A DNA stretch of 64,000 nt from Verrucomicrobiia bacterium (GCA_036405135.1 DASWYF010000022.1:1-64000); one strand, 5' to 3'; shown: positions 9,116 to 18,316, numbered from the stretch's first letter. The notes: a model not told the origin generated them from the sequence alone. A program made the numbers and translations.

Positions 9116-12100
9116 ATGGTGAGCTGTAATGCAATAGCGCTGGTGAAGCGCGTGAGTTGGTTGCTGGTTTTGCTTTCGCTGGCCGCTTCAAGCGAGGCGG
9201 CGGAGAAGAAGGCGGGCAAGGTGGATTATCAGCGCGATGTGCGACCCATCATCTCGGCCAAATGTTACCATTGTCACGGGCCGGATGAGGGGACGCGCGA
9301 AGCGAAGTTGCGCTTGGATATCCGGGAGGAGGCGGTGAAGGATCGCAAGGGGTCGTTCGCAATCAAGCCGGGTGATATCAAGAACAGTGAGGTGTATGCG
9401 CGCATCATCACGACGGATGAGGATGATATCATGCCGCCGAAGAAGACGGGGCATCCGCTGACGGCGGAGGAGATCGAGACGCTGAAGCGGTGGATCCAGC
9501 AGGGCGCGGTGTATGAGGATCATTGGGCGTTCAGCAAACCGACGTTACCTAAGGTGCCGGAGACGCGGAGTTCCAAACGGTGGGCGGCGAATGGGGTGGA
9601 TCATTTTATTTTTGAGCAGTTGGAAGAGAAGGGGTTGAAGCCATCGGCGCAGGCGGATCGTTATACATTGATCCGGCGGTTGTCGCTGGATCTGGTGGGT
9701 TTGCCGCCGACACCGCAGGAGGTGGAGGCGTTTGTGAATGACAAGTCGCCGAATGCGTATGAGAAGCTGGTGGATCGTCTGCTGGCCTCGCCGCATTACG
9801 GGGAGAAGTGGGCGCGGATGTGGCTGGACTTGGCGCGTTATGCGGATTCAGCGGGTTACGGTTCCGATCCATTGCGATTGAACATCTGGCCGTATCGCGA
9901 CTGGGTGATCAATGCCTTCAACCGCAATCTGCCGTATGACCAGTTCACCATTGAGCAACTGGCGGGTGATCTGCTGCCAAAGCCGACACGGGAACAATTG
10001 GTGGCGACAGCGTTTCATCGCAACACGATGACGAACACGGAGGGCGGCACGGATGATGAGGAGTTTCGCGTGGCGGCGGTGAAGGATCGCGTAGGGACGA
10101 CCTCGCAGGTGTGGATGGGCCTGACGATGAATTGCGCGCAATGTCACACGCATAAGTTCGATCCAATCTCGCACAAGGAATATTACCAGTTCTTCGCGTT
10201 CTTCAACCAGACGGAGGACACGGACAAGCCGGATGAGTTTCCGACGATGCCGTTACCGACGGCAGATGAGACGGCGAAGACGGAGAAGATACATAGCGAG
10301 ATTGTAGCGCTGGAGAAACAGATGTCGGTGACGACGCCGGAACTGCTCACGGAATTGGCGCAGTGGGAGAAGGCACAGCAGGCGGGTGTGAAATGGACGA
10401 CGCTGAACGCGGTGGAGGCGAAGGCGAAATCCAACATGGAACTGGTGGTGCAATCGGATCAATCGATCCTCGCGAAGGACAGCAAGGCGGAGACGGATAC
10501 TTACACGGTGACATGGCGCTTGAATGAAAAGGGCGTAACGGCGGTGCGCTTGGAGGCGTTGCTGGATGCGAGCTTGCCGGGACAGGGGCCGGGTCGCGCG
10601 GGTGGGAATTTTGTGCTGAGCGATGTGAAGCTGACGGTGAAGGCATCCGAGAAGGCGGTACCGCAGGCGCGGTTTGTGCGCGTGGAGATCGCGGGGAAAG
10701 AAAAGGTGCTTTCGCTGGCGGAGGTGCAGGTATTCAGCGGCGGGAAGAATATCGCGCAGGGGAAGGCGGCGAAGCAATCGAGTACAACATACGATGGCGC
10801 GGCGGGTTACGCGGTGGATGGGAATACGGACGGGAAATTTGATTTGAAATCCACGTCGCACGCGGGACCGGAAGAGAATCCGTGGTGGGAAGTGGACCTC
10901 GGCGAAGTGCAGACGGTAGAGCGCGTGACGGTGTGGAATCGCACAGATGGGAACGTGGGCAATCGGCTGAATGGGGCGCGGGTGATCGCGTTGGATGCGG
11001 CGCGCAAGCCGGTGTGGGAAACGACGGTGAGCGAAGCGCCGAAGACGAGCGTGGAGTTCGCGACGAACGGGGAGCGGGCCATCGCGCTGAAGAATGCGTC
11101 AGCGGATCACAGCCAGCAGGATTATGAGGTGGCGAAGGCGATCGATGCAGACAAGAAGACGGGGTGGGCGATCGGTGGCGAAGTCGGCAAGGCGCATGCG
11201 GCGGTGTTTGAACTGGGCAGTGCATTGACGGAGGGCGAGGGGTCGATTGTCACGCTGACGCTGGAACAGAATTACGGGAGCAAACATCTGCTCGGGAAGT
11301 TCCGCTTGCAGGCGACGACGCAGAAGACGCCGGTGCGAGAATTACCGAAGAACATTCTGGCGATCCTCGCAGTCGAGGCCGGAAAACGGAGTGAGGCACA
11401 GCAAGCGGCGTTACTGGATTATTACCGGCCGATGTCGGCTTCGCTGGCGAAGGTGAACACGCAGCTCGCACAGAAACGGAAGGACTTGGCGGCGATCAAA
11501 CCGTTGGTGCTGCCGATCATGAAGGAGTTAGGTGTGGATAAGAAGCGCACTTCTACGATCTTCAACAAGGGCAACTTCCTTGACCCGGGGGCGAAGGTGG
11601 AAGCGGAGTTCATGGCGAAATTCGCGCCGCCGAGTGCCTCGGTGCCACGGAATCGCCTCGGGGTGGCGGAGTGGTTGGTGAGCCGGGAAAATCCACTCAC
11701 GGCGCGGGTGCAGGTGAATCGCGTGTGGTCGCAATTGTTTGGTCGCGGGCTGGTGCTGACGGAAGAAGATTTCGGCACGCAGGGGACGATGCCAACGCAT
11801 CGAGAATTGCTCGACTGGCTGGCGGTGGAGTTCATGGACAAAGGGTGGGACATGAAGGCGTTCACCAAGCTGTTGGTGATGTCCTCGACGTATCGGCAGT
11901 CGTCCGTGGTGAGCGAGCAGGCGCGGGCGAAGGATCCGTTGAATGAGTTGCTGTCGCATTATCCACGGCGTCGTTTGGATGCGGAGGGCGTGCGGGATCA
12001 GGCACTGGCGTTGAGTGGGTTGTTGAGCAGCAAGATCGGCGGGCCATCGGTGTATCCGCCGCAGCCGGATGGGTTGTGGCGTGCGGCGTTCAATGGTCAA

Positions 12101-12589
12101 CGGAGTTGGACGACGAGCACGGGCGAGGACCGGTATCGGCGCGGGCTCTATACGTTCTGGCGGCGCACGGTGCCGTATCCGAGCATGGCAACATTCGATG
12201 CGCCGAGCCGCGAGAATTGCACGATGCGGCGTTTGCCCACGAACACGCCATTGCAAGCGTTCGTGACGATGAATGACCCGGCGTTCGTGGAGATGTCGCA
12301 GGCATTGGGACGGCGCATCCAGAAGGAAGGCGGCAGCACGGTGGAGGAACGGATGAAATATGCGCTCACGTTGTGTCTGTCACGACCACCGCAAGCGGAG
12401 CAGGTGAAGGCGTTGGTGCAATTGTATCAAAGCGAGCTGGAGCATTATCGCACGGACGTAGAAGCGGCGAAAAAATTGGCGACGGGCGCGGATGGGAAAG
12501 TGATGAGCGGCGACACAGCGGAGCAGGCGGCGTGGACGGTGGTGGGGAATGTGTTGTTGAACCTGGATGGGGTGTTGGCGAAGGGGTGA
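9116..12589 (+). CDS. Secreted DUF1549/DUF1553 cytochrome-like protein with F5/8-type domain
   Basis: A 1157-residue exported protein of the Planctomycetes-Verrucomicrobia PSD1 type. A signal peptide (hydrophobic core about residues 12-27, ending SSEAAE) precedes a Planctomycete cytochrome domain with haem motif CYHCH (C50, C53, H54). DUF1549 follows (IRRLSLDLVGLPP, DLARYADSAGYGSD, IEQLAGDLLP) and contains a second CxxCH (CAQCH). A discoidin-like F5/8 type C region (about 545-680) suggests carbohydrate binding. DUF1553 is C-terminal (VNRVWSQLFGRGLV, ELLDWLAVEFMDKGW). Proteins of this kind are usually encoded directly before a DUF1501 protein and are linked to polysaccharide breakdown, but no activity is established. 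ATG at 9116 gives a clean signal peptide; 9068 would add 16 residues. Confidence 0.9.
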   Translation: MVSCNAIALVKRVSWLLVLLSLAASSEAAEKKAGKVDYQRDVRPIISAKCYHCHGPDEGTREAKLRLDIREEAVKDRKGSFAIKPGDIKNSEVYARIITTDEDDIMPPKKTGHPLTAEEIETLKRWIQQGAVYEDHWAFSKPTLPKVPETRSSKRWAANGVDHFIFEQLEEKGLKPSAQADRYTLIRRLSLDLVGLPPTPQEVEAFVNDKSPNAYEKLVDRLLASPHYGEKWARMWLDLARYADSAGYGSDPLRLNIWPYRDWVINAFNRNLPYDQFTIEQLAGDLLPKPTREQLVATAFHRNTMTNTEGGTDDEEFRVAAVKDRVGTTSQVWMGLTMNCAQCHTHKFDPISHKEYYQFFAFFNQTEDTDKPDEFPTMPLPTADETAKTEKIHSEIVALEKQMSVTTPELLTELAQWEKAQQAGVKWTTLNAVEAKAKSNMELVVQSDQSILAKDSKAETDTYTVTWRLNEKGVTAVRLEALLDASLPGQGPGRAGGNFVLSDVKLTVKASEKAVPQARFVRVEIAGKEKVLSLAEVQVFSGGKNIAQGKAAKQSSTTYDGAAGYAVDGNTDGKFDLKSTSHAGPEENPWWEVDLGEVQTVERVTVWNRTDGNVGNRLNGARVIALDAARKPVWETTVSEAPKTSVEFATNGERAIALKNASADHSQQDYEVAKAIDADKKTGWAIGGEVGKAHAAVFELGSALTEGEGSIVTLTLEQNYGSKHLLGKFRLQATTQKTPVRELPKNILAILAVEAGKRSEAQQAALLDYYRPMSASLAKVNTQLAQKRKDLAAIKPLVLPIMKELGVDKKRTSTIFNKGNFLDPGAKVEAEFMAKFAPPSASVPRNRLGVAEWLVSRENPLTARVQVNRVWSQLFGRGLVLTEEDFGTQGTMPTHRELLDWLAVEFMDKGWDMKAFTKLLVMSSTYRQSSVVSEQARAKDPLNELLSHYPRRRLDAEGVRDQALALSGLLSSKIGGPSVYPPQPDGLWRAAFNGQRSWTTSTGEDRYRRGLYTFWRRTVPYPSMATFDAPSRENCTMRRLPTNTPLQAFVTMNDPAFVEMSQALGRRIQKEGGSTVEERMKYALTLCLSRPPQAEQVKALVQLYQSELEHYRTDVEAAKKLATGADGKVMSGDTAEQAAWTVVGNVLLNLDGVLAKG

Positions 12590-12598
12590 GGTTTTTTT

Positions 12599-12634
12599 AA
12601 CCGCAGATGAACACAGATAGACACAGATGGGGGA
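12599..12634. repeat. Dispersed direct-repeat tract (ACCGCAGATGAACACAGAT type)
   Basis: Directly after the DUF1549 stop and a run of Ts the sequence reads ACCGCAGATGAACACAGATA and then GACACAGATGG. It is an imperfect tandem of a roughly 10-base unit, ACACAGATGA-like. Tracts of this kind occur as intergenic repeats in many bacterial phyla (from memory). It marks the left edge of the block that separates the DUF1549 and DUF1501 genes. Confidence 0.6.
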
Positions 12635-12665
12635 AAGAAGCAGGGAAGCCAGATGGCCAGAAGCT

Positions 12666-13175
12666 TTATGCCTCACCAGCAGCAGAGAGAGCGGCTTGGG
12701 CTAAGGCTTCGCTGATGTGGAAACTGTGTTCGGTGCGCAGGGAGTCCAGTAGTGGTTTGAGGGCAGAGATTTTACCGGCGTTTTTGGCGGCGAGCAAAAT
12801 ACCCAAGGTGCCAGCGGGCTTGAGGCCTAAACGCACGGCCGCACGGCGTCCAGCGGCATCGTCTATCAGAATGGTGGTGGCACCGGTTTCCAAAGCTAAC
12901 AAGATCGCAGCGGCTTCTCCGGCATCCAGCTCTGAGGTTAACAGTGGCGTGAGCGGACCGGTGGATGGATGTTTGATGATGATCCATCCAGCAGAAACTG
13001 CGGCACGCAGTTCAGCAGCTCCTTTTAAGGCTGCGTTGGCATCAGCTACTTCGTGGAAAACTTGGTCTGGGATCAGGAGCTGCGAATATAGCTGGCGCAG
13101 CAAATCGAATTGCCGGATGGCGGCCAGGAAAACGATGACCGAGGAATCACTGACGATGGGTGAATTCGCGGGCAT
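12666..13175 (-). CDS. DUF3368 PIN-like nuclease (putative toxin)
   Basis: A 169-residue protein resembling the DUF3368 family of VapC-like PIN nucleases. It opens with IVSDSSVIVFLAAI, containing the first PIN-type Asp. TSELDAGEAAAILLALETGA and TILIDDAAGRRAAVRLGL supply the later acidic residues, and GTLGILLAAK is typical of this family near the C-terminus. ATG at 13175 was chosen because the protein then starts MPANSPIVSDSS. The start lies inside the 3' end of the UPF0175 gene, a 29-base overlap that indicates translational coupling. The pair runs against the surrounding DUF1549/DUF1501 genes. Probably an RNA-cleaving toxin; activity is not shown. Confidence 0.85.
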   Translation of the reverse strand: MPANSPIVSDSSVIVFLAAIRQFDLLRQLYSQLLIPDQVFHEVADANAALKGAAELRAAVSAGWIIIKHPSTGPLTPLLTSELDAGEAAAILLALETGATTILIDDAAGRRAAVRLGLKPAGTLGILLAAKNAGKISALKPLLDSLRTEHSFHISEALAQAALSAAGEA

Positions 13176-13413
13176 GAGCGAGGTCTTGGGCCAGTTCGGT
13201 TTCGCCGTAGTGCATGGGGACGTGACGACGGGCAAGTGTTTCCGTCATGGTTTGACGGGAAATTCCGGCCAGTTCGGCAGCCTTGCCCAAGCCCAAGATT
13301 TCTTGCGCGTAAAAAGAAATGGCAAGTTCGAGCTTCATGCGGGCCTCCACTTCGGGCGGAGGCAGGCGCATGGCTTCCACCACTGCATCCGAGATTTCCA
13401 GAGTGACGCTCAT
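13147..13413 (-). CDS. UPF0175-family antitoxin
   Basis: An 88-residue protein with the UPF0175 pattern: a short N-terminal strand (MSVTLEISDAVVEAMRLP), then ELAISFYAQEILGLGKAAEL and AGISRQTMTETLARRHVPMH, a helix-turn-helix-like segment ending at the usual YGETEL. UPF0175 proteins are regularly encoded just before DUF3368 nucleases and are taken as their antitoxins. Here the two genes overlap by 29 bases. It probably also represses its own promoter, in the spacer upstream of 13413. Confidence 0.87.
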   Translation of the reverse strand: MSVTLEISDAVVEAMRLPPPEVEARMKLELAISFYAQEILGLGKAAELAGISRQTMTETLARRHVPMHYGETELAQDLAHAREFTHRQ

Positions 13414-13475
13414 AAACGAACAGTAAGGGAAAACGGCCTCTGATGCAACACCAGCGAAAAGGCGGCTTATCCTCT

Positions 13476-13847
13476 ATGAAAACGACGCCAAAATCGAGAT
13501 TCGTACTGATAACCCTGATTGTCTGTTTGGTTTCGGTGGTGCTGTTGGCACCGTTCATATTAGACCATGTCAAAGCAAGGAAATCGCATCAGGAATGGCA
13601 ACAGAAGGTGACGGTTTCTAAGATTCTTTTGATGGCGCTTGATAATTATCAAATGCGCGAAGGGCAGTATCCGAATAGTATGAATGATCTGGGTATGGAA
13701 TTAGATCTGATTTTTAAAGATGCACATCTGGCGAAAGGTCTTGCACGTTTCACTTATGAGAGAGCCGCCGATGGTGGGTTTGAGTTGAAATGTGACGGTG
13801 ATTCGGTGGCCAAACGAAGCAACCATGAGTTGTCCTCCAAGCCTTGA
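13476..13847 (+). CDS. Small membrane-anchored protein, pseudopilin-like
   Basis: A 123-residue protein with a basic N-terminus (MKTTPKSR), one hydrophobic helix (about residues 9-29) and a soluble remainder. ILLMALDNYQMREGQYPNSM followed by DLGM resembles the segment after the helix in type II secretion major pseudopilins (GspG), where a variant of ALxxYxxxxGxYP recurs. There is no prepilin cleavage motif of the (G/A)-F-xxx-E kind, so it may be a fixed membrane relative rather than an assembled pilin. It ends 14 bases before the DUF1501 start and probably shares its transcript. ATG at 13476 was preferred to 13443, whose extra 11 residues look unstructured. Confidence 0.7.
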   Translation: MKTTPKSRFVLITLIVCLVSVVLLAPFILDHVKARKSHQEWQQKVTVSKILLMALDNYQMREGQYPNSMNDLGMELDLIFKDAHLAKGLARFTYERAADGGFELKCDGDSVAKRSNHELSSKP

Positions 13848-13861
13848 TAGAATTTTCAGAC

Positions 13862-15340
13862 ATGAATGACGATATTTCAAATCCACGGTTGGCGGCGATG
13901 CGGGCGATGACGCGGCGGACGTTTTTCGGGCGCGCGGGTCTGGGGCTCGGCGCGCTGGCGTTGGGGCAACTGGGATTGCGCGGAACGTCGTCTTCAGCAG
14001 CACCAGCGGTGGCGGGGGGGAATCCTTTGGCGGTGCGAGCGCCGATGTTTGCGCCGAAGGCGAAGTCGGTGATTTATCTGCACATGTCGGGGGCGCCGCC
14101 GTCGCTGGACCTGTTCGATTACAAGCCGAAGTTGAAGGAGTTGAACATGCAGCCGTGTCCGCAATCGCTGCTGGATGGACAACGGTTCGCGTTCATCAAG
14201 GGCGTGCCGAAGATGCTGGGCTCGCCGTATGAGTTCAAGCAGCGTGGGCAGGCGGGCATGTGGGTGAGCGAGACGTTGCCGCACTTCTCAAAGATCGTGG
14301 ATGACGTGTGCCTCGTGCGCTCGATGAACACGGACCAGTTCAATCACGCGCCGGCGGAGTTGTTTCTCTACACGGGGTCATCGCGCGCGGGCAGTGCCTC
14401 GATGGGTTCATGGCTCACGTATGGCTTGGGCAGCACGAACCAGGATTTGCCGGGGTTCGTGGTGTTGCTCTCAGGCGGCACGGATCCGACAGGTGGGAAG
14501 AGTTTGTGGAGTAGCGGATTTTTGCCATCGGTTTATCAAGGCGTGCAATGCCGTTCGCAGGGCGAGCCGATCTTGTTCTCGAACAATCCGGAGGGCATGA
14601 GCCGGGAATCGCGGCGGCGCAGTCTGGATGCGTTGGCGAAGTTGAACGAGATCGAGGCGAAGCAGTTCGGCGATCCGGAAACGCTCACGCGCATCCAGCA
14701 ATACGAGCTGGCGTATCGCATGCAGATCGCGGTGCCGGAAGTGTTCGATATCGCGCGTGAGCCAGAACATATCCGCGAGGCATATGGCGCGAAGCCGGGC
14801 GAGGCGTCGTTCGCGAACAATTGTTTGCTGGCGCGACGGCTGGTGGAGAAGGGCGTGCGGTATGTGCAGCTTTATGATTGGGGCTGGGACATCCATGGCA
14901 CGGGCGCGGGCGATGATTTGATGACGGCGTTTCCGAAGAAGTGTCGGGATGTGGATCAGGCGGCGGCGGCGCTGATCACGGATTTGAAACAGCGCGGGAT
15001 GCTGGATGATACGCTGGTGATCTGGGGCGGAGAGTTCGGTCGCACGCCGATGAATGAGGAACGAAACGGCTCGAAGCTCTTGGGGCGCGATCATCATCCA
15101 CACTGCTTCAGCATCTGGATGGCGGGCGGGGGCATCAAGGCCGGGCACATCCATGGTGAGACGGATGAACTGGGCTACATGATCACGCGCGACAAGGTGA
15201 CGATCCGCGATCTGCAATCGACCATCCTACATCAGATGGGCATGAACCCGCATCAATTCAGCTTCCGTTATCAGGGATTGAATCAGCGGTTGATAGGGCC
15301 GACGGATGAGGGTGTGGTGGTGAAGGGGATTCTGGCGTAG
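13862..15340 (+). CDS. Tat-exported DUF1501 protein, copy 1
   Basis: A 492-residue DUF1501 protein, related to the alkaline phosphatase/sulfatase fold. The Tat signal is TRRTFFGRAGLGLGALALG (about residues 15-40). Conserved segments include [18 protein letters not shown], a DQFNHAPAELF stretch, GGEFGRTPMNE and LGRDHHPHCFSIWMAGGG, which hold likely metal ligands. DUF1501 proteins are exported partners of DUF1549/DUF1553 proteins; enzyme activity is inferred only from the fold. Start at ATG 13862, because the upstream in-frame TTG at 13844 overlaps the previous gene. It is separated from its DUF1549 partner by about 1.3 kb of unrelated genes. Confidence 0.92.
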   Translation: MNDDISNPRLAAMRAMTRRTFFGRAGLGLGALALGQLGLRGTSSSAAPAVAGGNPLAVRAPMFAPKAKSVIYLHMSGAPPSLDLFDYKPKLKELNMQPCPQSLLDGQRFAFIKGVPKMLGSPYEFKQRGQAGMWVSETLPHFSKIVDDVCLVRSMNTDQFNHAPAELFLYTGSSRAGSASMGSWLTYGLGSTNQDLPGFVVLLSGGTDPTGGKSLWSSGFLPSVYQGVQCRSQGEPILFSNNPEGMSRESRRRSLDALAKLNEIEAKQFGDPETLTRIQQYELAYRMQIAVPEVFDIAREPEHIREAYGAKPGEASFANNCLLARRLVEKGVRYVQLYDWGWDIHGTGAGDDLMTAFPKKCRDVDQAAAALITDLKQRGMLDDTLVIWGGEFGRTPMNEERNGSKLLGRDHHPHCFSIWMAGGGIKAGHIHGETDELGYMITRDKVTIRDLQSTILHQMGMNPHQFSFRYQGLNQRLIGPTDEGVVVKGILA

Positions 15341-15411
15341 CGGCGAAATGATGAATGTCTAAGCATCAATGGCGAAGGAATGTTCGAATGCCTATGTCTG
15401 AAGGGTGATGA
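15341..15411. repeat. Degenerate direct-repeat tract between convergent genes
   Basis: The 71-base gap between the DUF1501 gene and the PQQ-like gene reads as loose repeats of GAATG and TCGAATG-like units (AATGATGAATGTCTAAGCAT, then GGAATGTTCGAATGC). It resembles the tracts near 6580 and 8838. No terminator hairpin is obvious. Confidence 0.45.
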
Positions 15412-16665
15412 TCACTTCTTCTCGCCGATGCAATAGAGGTATTCCTGGCGGGGTTCGGTCTTGGTGGCGACGCGCAGGTAGATGCGGCTGCCGCAGATGA
15501 CGGGAGAGGCGTAGGCTTGGTCGCCAAGCTGGTTTTGGGCGAGGAGTTTGAAGCTCTTGGGCGTGGCTTCATAGACGAAGGTTTTACCGGCGACGTTCGA
15601 GGAATAGATGCGGTTGCCGACCATCACGGGTGAGGCGTAAACTTCGCCACCGAGACGTTCTTTCCAGAGTTCTTCGCCGGTGTCGGATTTCCAGCAGGTG
15701 GCGATACCGGAATCGAGGACGGCGTAGAGGTGGCCTTCCTTCACGATCATGGAAGGGACGTAAACGCGGGCGATGTTATGCCAGGCAATTTTGCCGGAGC
15801 CATCGGCATGGACAGCCACTACGTGGTTCTTCGGATAACCGCCGCTGGCGAAGACGCGCTCGCCATCGGTGACGATGGTGGTGACACATTCTTCGGTGGA
15901 GCCTTCGATCTCCCAGATCACTTTGCCATTCAGCGGATCGTAACTGGCGAGGACATTGCCACCGGCCATGACCATCTGCGTGCGGCCAGCGGCTTTCACG
16001 ATGGAAGGCGTGGTGTAGTTGTGATGCTTGGGACGTGGCTGGCTCCAGACGACCTTGCCGGTCTTGCGATCCAAGCCTGCTACCACGCCACCGCCTTTAT
16101 GATCCGCCGCAACAATCACGAGGGATTCGTGGACGACCGGTGAGGCCGCGTAGCCTTGATGGATCACATAGTCGCAGATCTTTTGCTGCCAGAGCAGCTT
16201 GCCGCTGAGATCGAGGGCACTGGTGTAAACGGCGCCGGAGTTGAGGAAATTGATGAAGAGCTGGTTGCCATCGTAGGTGACGGAAGCGGAGGCGGCGGAG
16301 GAATGAGATTGCTTGCCGTATTCGGCGCCGGAGCTGTGGACATCGGTCTGCCAGACGAGTTTGCCATCGGTGCGATTGAGGCAGAGGATGGATTGAGTGC
16401 GCTTAGTGGTGTCGGCTGTCGGAAGATAGATGCGGTCACCGACGACGATGGGTGAGCCGTGGCCGCGGCCGGGGATGGCGACTTTCCACAGGACATTCTC
16501 CGTTTCGCTCCAGGTGGTGGGCGGGTTCTGATTCGGAGAGGCGAGGCCATCACGTGTCGGACCGCGCCAGGCGGGCCAATCGGCAGGACTGGTGGCAGCG
16601 TGCAGGCCGAGGGACAGGGTGAGGGCGGTGCCAGAGAGTAATATGGAAAAAGCGCGGCGATTCAT
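15412..16665 (-). CDS. Secreted PQQ-like beta-propeller protein
   Basis: A 417-residue exported protein. The signal peptide is MNRRAFSILLSGTALTLSLG... ending near HAATS; the paired arginines could also direct it to Tat. The mature part is a repeated beta-propeller of the PQQ-binding-like type: WRGPTRDG at the start, then blades with GKLVWQTDV, GKLLWQQKI, GKVVWSQP, GKVIWEIEG and GEELWKERL. Such proteins are often called PQQ-dependent dehydrogenases, but no catalytic residues can be assigned, and it may be a BamB-like or substrate-binding propeller. The ATG at 16665 is chosen; the frame is open for 71 codons upstream only because it runs through a repeat. Confidence 0.88.
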   Translation of the reverse strand: MNRRAFSILLSGTALTLSLGLHAATSPADWPAWRGPTRDGLASPNQNPPTTWSETENVLWKVAIPGRGHGSPIVVGDRIYLPTADTTKRTQSILCLNRTDGKLVWQTDVHSSGAEYGKQSHSSAASASVTYDGNQLFINFLNSGAVYTSALDLSGKLLWQQKICDYVIHQGYAASPVVHESLVIVAADHKGGGVVAGLDRKTGKVVWSQPRPKHHNYTTPSIVKAAGRTQMVMAGGNVLASYDPLNGKVIWEIEGSTEECVTTIVTDGERVFASGGYPKNHVVAVHADGSGKIAWHNIARVYVPSMIVKEGHLYAVLDSGIATCWKSDTGEELWKERLGGEVYASPVMVGNRIYSSNVAGKTFVYEATPKSFKLLAQNQLGDQAYASPVICGSRIYLRVATKTEPRQEYLYCIGEKK

Positions 16666-16716
16666 AAGGGATTGCAGCGGGGAGATTGGAGGAAGGAGAG
16701 GGGATGGGCAAGTCTG

Positions 16717-16766
16717 TTGGCTACGGCGGACGTCGCGGACTGCCGGCTGGAATCCGGCAGCACGGG
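16717..16766. repeat. Hairpin repeat family A, copy 1
   Basis: A 50-base sequence identical to 22597-22646. Its core is a hairpin with 7-bp arms CTGCCGG / CCGGCAG and a CTGGAAT loop. It lies between the PQQ-like gene (minus) and the GAF-cyclase gene (plus). TTCGTCGC follows about 10 bases later. Confidence 0.9.
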
Positions 16767-16877
16767 CGTGGTGCTTCGTCGCAGGGCAAAAACTCAAAAC
16801 TGTCTTACTACAAAGCGAGCGATGGAACCGCATGGCATAAGGCTGAGAAGGGAGCAGAAAAAAGAAATTAGACTCCA

Positions 16878-16906
16878 TTGACCGGGGGCGAATTCATTTC
16901 TAGCAT
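16878..16906 (+). promoter_or_regulatory. Putative sigma70-type promoter of the GAF-cyclase gene
   Basis: TTGACC (16878-16883), a 17-base spacer and TAGCAT (16901-16906). It lies 62 bases before the ATG at 16969. Consensus match only. Confidence 0.5.
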
Positions 16907-16968
16907 ACCGTCTGACTCTGGGGCGGACGATAGCAGTGGCGTATCGTGCGGATGGGCTTATTGATGTC

Positions 16969-18219
16969 ATGCAATCCAATTCTTCATCACCGGCGGAAAC
17001 GGGACCGATCAAGATCACGGATTCTGTGAGTGCGGCGCAGCGGGCGATGCTGCAAGTCACCGGCCTGGCGGATGAGGCCACGGCGCGCCTGAATCTCCTG
17101 TATGACCTGCCCCTGCAATTCGCGGCGGAACGGAGCGAGAAGGCGCTCTACAGCCTGATCCTGAACCGGGTGGTGGATCTCATCCCGGGTGCCTTGCGCG
17201 GAGCGTTGCTGATCTTTGAACCGGCCTCCGGCAAGCTGGCCTTGCGGGCGAGCATCCCGGCGGACAACCCGCCCATCAGCCGCACCTTGATCAAACGGGC
17301 GGTGAGCGAGGGGAATGGTTTTATCTGGAGCGCAGACGAGGGGGAGCAGGACCTGAGCAAGAGCATCCAGCGCATCAATGTGCGCACGGGCATGTATGTG
17401 CCGTTGCTGTGGCAGGGAAATCCGATGGGGGTTTTGTGCGTGGACAATCCCGAACGGCCCGCGGCGTTTTCCAAGGAGGATCTGCAGTTTCTGGTTTCCG
17501 TGGCGCATTACGCGGCGGCGGCGGTGGCGAACCAGCACTTGCAGGCGAGCCTGGCGCAGAAGAACAAGACGATGGAGCATTTGCTGGCGAATTTTTCACC
17601 GAAGCTGCGGAGCACGTTGCTGGCGAAGGCGCAGGCAGGGAAATTGAAGCCGGGCGGGCAGAAATCGCAAGTGACCATTTTGCTTTCGGACCTGCGCGGG
17701 TTCACGCGGGTGAGCACAGGTTTGCCGGCGGAGACGGTGGTGGAGATGCTCAATGATTATTTCTCCGCGCTGGTGGAGGTGATCTTCCAATACGACGGGA
17801 CGGTCGATAAGTTCATGGGGGATGCGATCCTGGCGGTTTTCGGCAGCCCGGAGACCGATCCTGAGCATGCGATGAAGTCCGTGCGGGCGGCCATCGGGAT
17901 GCAGGCGGCGACGGAGCGGGTGAATACCCGGCGGAAGGAAGCGGGCTTGCCGTATTGTGAACTGGGCATCGGTCTGCATACGGGCGAGGTGTTGCATGGA
18001 TTCATCGGCGCGGAGGAGCGGTTGGAATACACGGTGATCGGAGATACGGTGAACCGGGCGTCCCGTTATTGTGACGGGGCGAAGGGCGGGGAGATCGTGT
18101 TCAGCCCGGAACTGTTCGGTGTGTTGAGCGGGACCATCCAGGCGACTTCTTCCATCATCCAGACAAAGCATGAGGGTGAGCAGAAGGCGTGGGTGCTGAA
18201 GTGCAAGACGGATGCTTGA
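16969..18219 (+). CDS. GAF-domain class III adenylate/guanylate cyclase
   Basis: A 416-residue soluble signalling enzyme. A GAF domain fills about residues 40-190 (ending FSKEDLQFLVSVAHYAAAAVANQHL), followed by a short coiled linker and a class III cyclase domain (about 220-385). Both metal-binding aspartates are present (LLSDLRGFT and MGDAILAVFG), as are KFMGD and TVIGDTVNRASR, which carry the base-reading and transition-state residues. It should make a cyclic nucleotide in response to a ligand or redox signal at the GAF domain. The class III pattern leans to cAMP but does not settle it. ATG at 16969 is chosen; GTG at 16936 is an alternative. A promoter-like sequence precedes it. Confidence 0.92.
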   Translation: MQSNSSSPAETGPIKITDSVSAAQRAMLQVTGLADEATARLNLLYDLPLQFAAERSEKALYSLILNRVVDLIPGALRGALLIFEPASGKLALRASIPADNPPISRTLIKRAVSEGNGFIWSADEGEQDLSKSIQRINVRTGMYVPLLWQGNPMGVLCVDNPERPAAFSKEDLQFLVSVAHYAAAAVANQHLQASLAQKNKTMEHLLANFSPKLRSTLLAKAQAGKLKPGGQKSQVTILLSDLRGFTRVSTGLPAETVVEMLNDYFSALVEVIFQYDGTVDKFMGDAILAVFGSPETDPEHAMKSVRAAIGMQAATERVNTRRKEAGLPYCELGIGLHTGEVLHGFIGAEERLEYTVIGDTVNRASRYCDGAKGGEIVFSPELFGVLSGTIQATSSIIQTKHEGEQKAWVLKCKTDA

Positions 18220-18270
18220 ATCATCCGCTAGCAGGATGTGTCGGGCTGTGGGGGACAGGCGGGCGGAGCG

Positions 18271-18298
18271 TTGAGGTAAGGTGAGGTGTTCATAAAAT
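18271..18298 (+). promoter_or_regulatory. Putative promoter of the ankyrin gene
   Basis: TTGAGG (18271-18276), a 16-base spacer and TAAAAT (18293-18298), 18 bases before the ATG at 18317. The implied leader is very short, with GGGGAG as a possible ribosome site. Resemblance only. Confidence 0.4.
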
Positions 18299-18316
18299 TG
18301 AAGGGGAGCGAAAGTC

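Noticed and set aside
16666-16878. Upstream extension of the PQQ-like gene
   Set aside because: The frame is open through a family A repeat (AGFQPAVRDV in translation); the signal peptide starts at 16665.
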